A stretch of 64,000 nt of DNA from Pseudooceanicola nitratireducens. GTDB lineage: Bacteria; Pseudomonadota; Alphaproteobacteria; Rhodobacterales; Rhodobacteraceae. This document shows positions 60,177 through 64,000 of this stretch, one piece after another. Each line of letters starts with the position of its first letter. The stretch's first letter is position 1. The notes beneath the pieces were generated by a model, which saw only the letters and a program-made list of their open reading frames with translations, was not told where the DNA came from and did not search any database. A program made the position numbers and the translations under genes. The DNA is taken from contig NZ_FNZG01000006.1 of the NCBI RefSeq assembly GCF_900109195.1, positions 1-64,000 on the forward strand, given 5' to 3'.

Positions 60177-60965
60177 ATGGCTGATCTGACAGGCAAGACC
60201 GTCATCGTCACCGGCGGGGCCGGCATCCTGGGCCAGAACTTCTGCAAGGGGTTTGCCGCACAGGGCGCCCGGGTCGTGGTGCTGGATCTCGACCCCGCCC
60301 GCGTCGCCGAGGTCGCCGGTGAAATCGGTCCCGACGCCATCGGGCTGGCCTGCGACATCACCGACCCCGCATCGGTGCGCGACGCCATCGCCCAGGTCAT
60401 CGCTGAAACCGGGCGGATCGACGTTCTGATGAACAACGCGGCCTCGAAATCCCGCGATGTGCGCGCCTTCTTCACCCCGTTCGAGGACTATGATCCCGAG
60501 ATCTGGCGCGACGTGATGTCAGTCAACGTCGACGGCATGTTCCTGGTGACCCAGGCCGTGGGGCGGCAGATGCTGGCCCAGGGGAGCGGGTCGATCATCA
60601 ACCTGGCGTCAATCTACGGGCTGGTCGGGCCGGACAGCCGGATCTACGAGGGGTCGGATTACCTTGGCGGGCCGATCAACACGCCGGCGGTTTATTCCGC
60701 GTCGAAGGCGGCGGTGGTCGGCTTTACCAAATGGCTGGCGACCCATTACGGCGACAAGGGCATCCGCGCCAATTGCCTGGTGCCCGGCGGAGTCTCCAGC
60801 GGTCAGAACGGCCCGTTTCAACGCAATTATGCCAGCCGCACCCCCATGGGCCGCATGGCCGAGGCGGATGAGCTGGTCGGACCGGCGGTCTTCCTGGCCT
60901 CGGACGCGGCCAGCTATGTCACCGGGCAGGTCCTGGCCGTCGATGGCGGATGGACGGCGTGGTGA
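60177..60965 (+). CDS. SDR family oxidoreductase
   Basis: Classical short-chain dehydrogenase of 262 residues. T-G-G-A-G-I-L-G is near residue 12, N-N-A-A follows, the catalytic Ser is in N-L-A-S-I and Y-S-A-S-K near 180, and the end reads A-V-D-G-G-W-T-A-W. It sits 27 bp after the aminotransferase gene, preceded by GAAGGACATCGC. It could make the keto group that the aminotransferase uses. Confidence 0.9.
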   Translation: MADLTGKTVIVTGGAGILGQNFCKGFAAQGARVVVLDLDPARVAEVAGEIGPDAIGLACDITDPASVRDAIAQVIAETGRIDVLMNNAASKSRDVRAFFTPFEDYDPEIWRDVMSVNVDGMFLVTQAVGRQMLAQGSGSIINLASIYGLVGPDSRIYEGSDYLGGPINTPAVYSASKAAVVGFTKWLATHYGDKGIRANCLVPGGVSSGQNGPFQRNYASRTPMGRMAEADELVGPAVFLASDAASYVTGQVLAVDGGWTAW

Positions 60966-60983
60966 CGGGCTGATCCTGGGAAG

Positions 60984-62216
60984 ATGCTGGTTGTCCTGCT
61001 CAAATTCGCCGAGGTCGGCACCCGCGCGATTTTCGTGGTCGGGACCAGCTATCTGCTGCCGCTGGACCAGGCGGGGCAATTCGGGCTGATCGTAACGCTG
61101 CAGGGTCTGGCTTCGTTTGCATTTGGATACGAACGCCACACCGACATCCAGCGCCGCGTCGTCGGGGCCGAGCCCTGGACCTTCGATCGTGCCGTCGGTC
61201 AGGCGCTGCGGTTGTTTGCGACCAATTATCTTGTCGTCTCTCCGATCTATGCCGCGCTGCTGCTGATCCTGATGGGGTTGTCGCCCTGGCTTATCTGTCT
61301 GGCCATCGTGGTGGCCGTGGCGGAACAGCTGATGAACCAGGCCTATCTGATGGCCATGGTGAACCCGCGCTACCGGCCGCTGATGGGCCTGGCGGTGATG
61401 AAGAACACCGCGATCCTTGCAGTTCTCGCCTGGCTGATGCTGGCGGATCCCGCGCGCCTCGGGCTGGGGGCCGTGCTTGTGACCTGGGCCGCCGCCTCGG
61501 TCGGGACCGTCGGAGTGGCGGCGCTGATCTGGATCCGGCTGCGCCACCCCCATCCAGACCCCGGCCCCGGCCTGAGGGAGAGCCTGAGCGCGCAATACCG
61601 TGCGTCCTGGCACCATTTCCTGCTGGGCCTTGTGGCCATTCTGGCGCTTCAGATCGACCGGCTGGTGATCGGGGCCGTGATGCCCCTGGATCAGGTCGGC
61701 GTCTATTTCCGGCATATCCTGATGGTGTCGATGATCTACCAGGTCTTCAACATCGCCTTCCTGAACCGCGTCCTGCCTGCGGTATTCGCCCTGGCCAAAC
61801 GCGCGCCCCTGTCCGACCTGCAGGCGATTGCACAGCGCGAATACCTGCGCGTTCTGGTCTTCGTCGGCGCCCTTGCCCTGGCGGGCCTTGCCCTGCACCT
61901 GGTGACCGGCGACGCGCTGGCCGACCGCTTCAGCCTGGTGCCGGCCTATTTCGCCGGGCTTCTGGTGATGTCCTGCGTCCGCATGCGCGCCGATTTCAAC
62001 GGGCTGATCCTGAACGCCCTGCACCAGGAGGCCGTGATTTTCCGGCTTCAACTGATCAGTTTCGCGCTGAATTTCCCCGTGCTCGTGGGGCTGACCTGGG
62101 CCCTGGGCATCCCCGGCACGATCGCCTCTGGTATCACCGGGGCCGCCCTTTACCTGGCCCTCACCCGCCGCACCCTGATCCGCCAAGACAGAGAAAGCCC
62201 TGCCCTTGCAACATGA
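60984..62216 (+). CDS. Wzx-like polysaccharide flippase
   Basis: Integral membrane protein of 410 residues with about 12 helices, of the MATE/Wzx polysaccharide exporter type. Charged residues such as Q-I-D-R-L-V-I-G-A in mid-protein fit the Wzx pattern. It would move the lipid-linked glycan unit across the inner membrane. Start ATG 60984; the end overlaps the next gene by 11 bp. Sequence similarity to known Wzx proteins is low by eye. Confidence 0.75.
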   Translation: MLVVLLKFAEVGTRAIFVVGTSYLLPLDQAGQFGLIVTLQGLASFAFGYERHTDIQRRVVGAEPWTFDRAVGQALRLFATNYLVVSPIYAALLLILMGLSPWLICLAIVVAVAEQLMNQAYLMAMVNPRYRPLMGLAVMKNTAILAVLAWLMLADPARLGLGAVLVTWAAASVGTVGVAALIWIRLRHPHPDPGPGLRESLSAQYRASWHHFLLGLVAILALQIDRLVIGAVMPLDQVGVYFRHILMVSMIYQVFNIAFLNRVLPAVFALAKRAPLSDLQAIAQREYLRVLVFVGALALAGLALHLVTGDALADRFSLVPAYFAGLLVMSCVRMRADFNGLILNALHQEAVIFRLQLISFALNFPVLVGLTWALGIPGTIASGITGAALYLALTRRTLIRQDRESPALAT

Positions 62217-63657
62217 CCTTCCCAAAGACCTGACGCAGGACGGCACAGGCACGGTTCTGCTCTATTCCATCCACCGGACCGAAGACTGGTTCCGCCACCT
62301 TGGTGAAAACATGGGCTTTGCCAAATCGGCGGTCGTCTCCTGCCTGCCGGGAGAGGGCGATCATAACGTCATCGCCGACTTCCAGCACCACCAGCGACGG
62401 TTCTACGCCGCCGATGCGCGGCACTCGGACCTTCTGGACGCCGCGACAGTCGCCGACATCGCCGCCCGCTGCCGCGTCCTGCGCTTCATGGGGGACCGGC
62501 GCGCCGCCGCGATGATCTTAGGCATGGCCGAGGCCATGGCGAAGGTTCTGGACGTGGTGCAACCGGATGTTATCGTGAGCTTCCCGATCGACCGCTATGT
62601 CTCGGACGTGCTGGAACATCTGGGCCGGGCGCGCGGTGTACCCTTCTATGAACTCACCGTGTCCGCGTTGAACGGCCAGTCCATGCTGATGCGCAAGGGC
62701 GCGCTGTGCCAGCACGGCCCCGACCCGGACCCCGCCCTGGTCGAGGCCGGCGTCGAGGAAATGGCGACCCCGCTGTTCAAACCCAGCTACGTCCAAGGCG
62801 TGGCGAATTTCACCGCCAAGCGCTGGCTCAAAGTATTTGCCTATTTCCGCCTGCGGGGGTTCGTCTTCTGGCTGATCTCGCTTCTGCATCGGGACCGGTT
62901 GAACCTGCATTACCTGGATGCGCAAAGCTTTCTGGGTCACAAGCCGCGGCTGTCGGACATGCGGATCGTCAACCTGGTCGACCGCGACTGGCGCGACAGC
63001 CTTGACGCCTTCCCCAAGGACCGTCGGCTGTTCATCGGCCTTGCGCTGTTTCCCGAGGCCTCGATCGACTACTGGATCCACGACCTGAAGCTGATCGAAT
63101 ACGAAGACGTCATCGTCGAGATGGCAACGGCCTTTTCCGATGCCGGATATCTGGTTCTGGTCAAGGACCATCCGCTGCAGTTCGGTTTCCGCCAGTGCGG
63201 GCTGATCGACCGTCTGCGCGCGATCAAAAACGTGAAATTTGTCCCCTACGAGGAAAACGGAACCGAGCTTCTGACCCTGTGCGGGGTCAGCTTCACCTGT
63301 ACCGGCACGCTTGGGTTGCAGGCGGCGCTTCTGGGGGCCAAGTCCATCGTGGTCGAGAATTACTATACAACGGATACGCGCGATTTCATCTTCCTGTCGG
63401 ACCGCGACAGGATCAAGGACCTGCCGGAAGAGGCCTCGTCGCGCGACTTCTCGACCGGGCTGGAAGATCGTCAGCGCCGCATCATCGCCAACCTGCTGCG
63501 CGGCAGCTTCGTCAGTGACTTCTTTTCCTTCGAAAAGTTCGACAAGACCAACCCCTCCCCCGGCGCGACCGAACTGGGCCACGTTCTGGGCCGTGAGGTC
63601 CGCGCGCTGATGGCTGAAGATGGTGCCTCGGCCCGACACAACGGCCGGGGCACCTAG
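62206..63657 (+). CDS. putative surface-polysaccharide protein, GT-B-like (capsule synthesis type)
   Basis: Protein of 483 residues that I do not recognise firmly. The C-terminal half has L-V-K-D-H-P-L-Q-F and then C-T-G-T-L-G-L-Q-A-A-L-L-G-A-K, a pattern seen in capsule-synthesis and GT-B-fold nucleotide-sugar enzymes (K-x-H-P, then a glycine-rich loop). A likely TTG start at 62206 overlaps the flippase end. Role is probably a transferase or processing step in the same glycan; identity uncertain. Confidence 0.6.
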   Translation: MQHDLPKDLTQDGTGTVLLYSIHRTEDWFRHLGENMGFAKSAVVSCLPGEGDHNVIADFQHHQRRFYAADARHSDLLDAATVADIAARCRVLRFMGDRRAAAMILGMAEAMAKVLDVVQPDVIVSFPIDRYVSDVLEHLGRARGVPFYELTVSALNGQSMLMRKGALCQHGPDPDPALVEAGVEEMATPLFKPSYVQGVANFTAKRWLKVFAYFRLRGFVFWLISLLHRDRLNLHYLDAQSFLGHKPRLSDMRIVNLVDRDWRDSLDAFPKDRRLFIGLALFPEASIDYWIHDLKLIEYEDVIVEMATAFSDAGYLVLVKDHPLQFGFRQCGLIDRLRAIKNVKFVPYEENGTELLTLCGVSFTCTGTLGLQAALLGAKSIVVENYYTTDTRDFIFLSDRDRIKDLPEEASSRDFSTGLEDRQRRIIANLLRGSFVSDFFSFEKFDKTNPSPGATELGHVLGREVRALMAEDGASARHNGRGT

Positions 63658-63756
63658 ACCTTGGCGGGAACCGCAAGTAACCTGCGCCGCGTTGCGGCCC
63701 CCGTCATTCCAAGGCGGTCACGCCTTCGCGCCCGTCATTGAAGCAAAGATATTCGC

Positions 63757-64000
63757 ATGCGATTTCATCCGGCAGTCTTGATGTTGATGGTCTGGGGCGG
63801 GGCGCATCTGGCCTTTTTCGTGCTGCCCTTCGAAATGGTCACGCGGCGCTTTGATCCAATCGGATTTCTTGTTCTTCTTGCCTTTCTGGGCACCTTCTGT
63901 GCCGGGGCCTACATTCAGATCGTCTGGGTGCGGTTCAGGCCCGTGACGCCCTTCGACTCCCTGCCCATGGGAAATGCGGATCTGCTGCTCAAGGCGCTGG
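63757..64000 (+). CDS. hypothetical membrane protein, 5' part (possible O-antigen polymerase)
   Basis: The first 81 codons of a gene cut by the right edge. It begins M-R-F-H-P-A-V-L-M-L-M-V-W-G-G and shows hydrophobic segments at about residues 7-24 and 37-58, with a short positive loop between. Two early helices, next to a flippase, suggest a Wzy-type polymerase, but only the first two helices are visible. The start codon is ATG 63757. Confidence 0.5.
   Translation, partial: MRFHPAVLMLMVWGGAHLAFFVLPFEMVTRRFDPIGFLVLLAFLGTFCAGAYIQIVWVRFRPVTPFDSLPMGNADLLLKAL

Noticed and set aside
1-64000. CRISPR arrays, tRNA or rRNA genes, insertion sequences, phage or origin
   Set aside because: I saw no regularly spaced repeats, cloverleaf-like sequences, transposase motifs, terminal inverted repeats or DnaA-box clusters by eye; a tRNA or repeat search program would be needed to be certain.

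Overview
The window is a 64 kb piece of a high-GC alphaproteobacterial chromosome or large replicon, most like a marine member of the Rhodobacterales (Roseobacter/Paracoccaceae group). The evidence is the strong G/C bias at third codon positions, five TRAP-type carboxylate transporters in about 42 kb, a fused MnhA-B subunit as in rhizobial/roseobacter Pha antiporters, and tight ATGA-overlapped operons. I found no rRNA, tRNA, CRISPR array, insertion sequence or phage module. This taxonomic call is inference from gene content, not from a database search.

Layout. 1-4013 (+): end of a TAXI-type TRAP system (fused permease, binding protein), then a dienelactone-hydrolase-like protein and a D-2-hydroxyacid dehydrogenase. 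4048-10209 (-): six-gene Mnh/Pha monovalent cation/proton antiporter operon, A(B)-C-D-E-F-G. 10565-17086: a PAS-LuxR regulator divergent from a branched-chain-amino-acid-type ABC transporter (binding protein, two ATPases, two permeases) with a terminal alpha/beta hydrolase. 17118-17335: a small frameshifted gene remnant. 17340-30966 (-): two head-to-tail units for uptake and breakdown of an organic or sugar acid. They hold two DctPQM TRAP systems, a 3-hydroxyisobutyrate-dehydrogenase-like reductase, an aldehyde dehydrogenase, a cupin, an SDR, a KDG-kinase-like sugar kinase, a secreted Yellow/royal-jelly-type beta-propeller, an RraA-type aldolase and a 2-hydroxyacid dehydrogenase. A divergent GntR/FCD regulator (31088) sits beside a perfect 19-bp palindrome that is probably its operator. 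31867-36187 (+): M24 peptidase and a fourth TRAP system. 36405-38252 (+): ilvD with a clear terminator.

38500-46057: a LysR-controlled catabolic island made of a 2-keto-4-pentenoate-hydratase-like enzyme, a second TAXI/fused TRAP system, LysR, an acyl-CoA ligase and a VOC-fold enzyme. The two divergent control regions share a 15-bp motif. 46372-47139: a NaChBac/NavAb-type voltage-gated sodium channel. 47143-51143: a LysR regulator divergent from a ring-cleaving dioxygenase, carboxylesterase, GNAT and pirin set, which looks like a quinone or electrophile stress operon.

51393-64000 (+): a surface-polysaccharide gene cluster running off the right edge. It encodes Gmd, an RmlC-like epimerase, a family 2 glycosyltransferase, a CMP-sugar cytidylyltransferase, a WbpG/PseA-type sugar amidotransferase with dedicated HisH- and HisF-like partners (the HisF-like one lacks the cyclase Asp11), a sterol-desaturase-family hydroxylase, a left-handed-beta-helix acyltransferase, a class III aminotransferase with an extra four-cysteine insert, an SDR, a Wzx-like flippase, a GT-B-like protein and the start of a membrane protein. 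No NeuB-like synthase is visible, so the CMP-activated sugar is unknown. This cluster is the best candidate here for undescribed chemistry.
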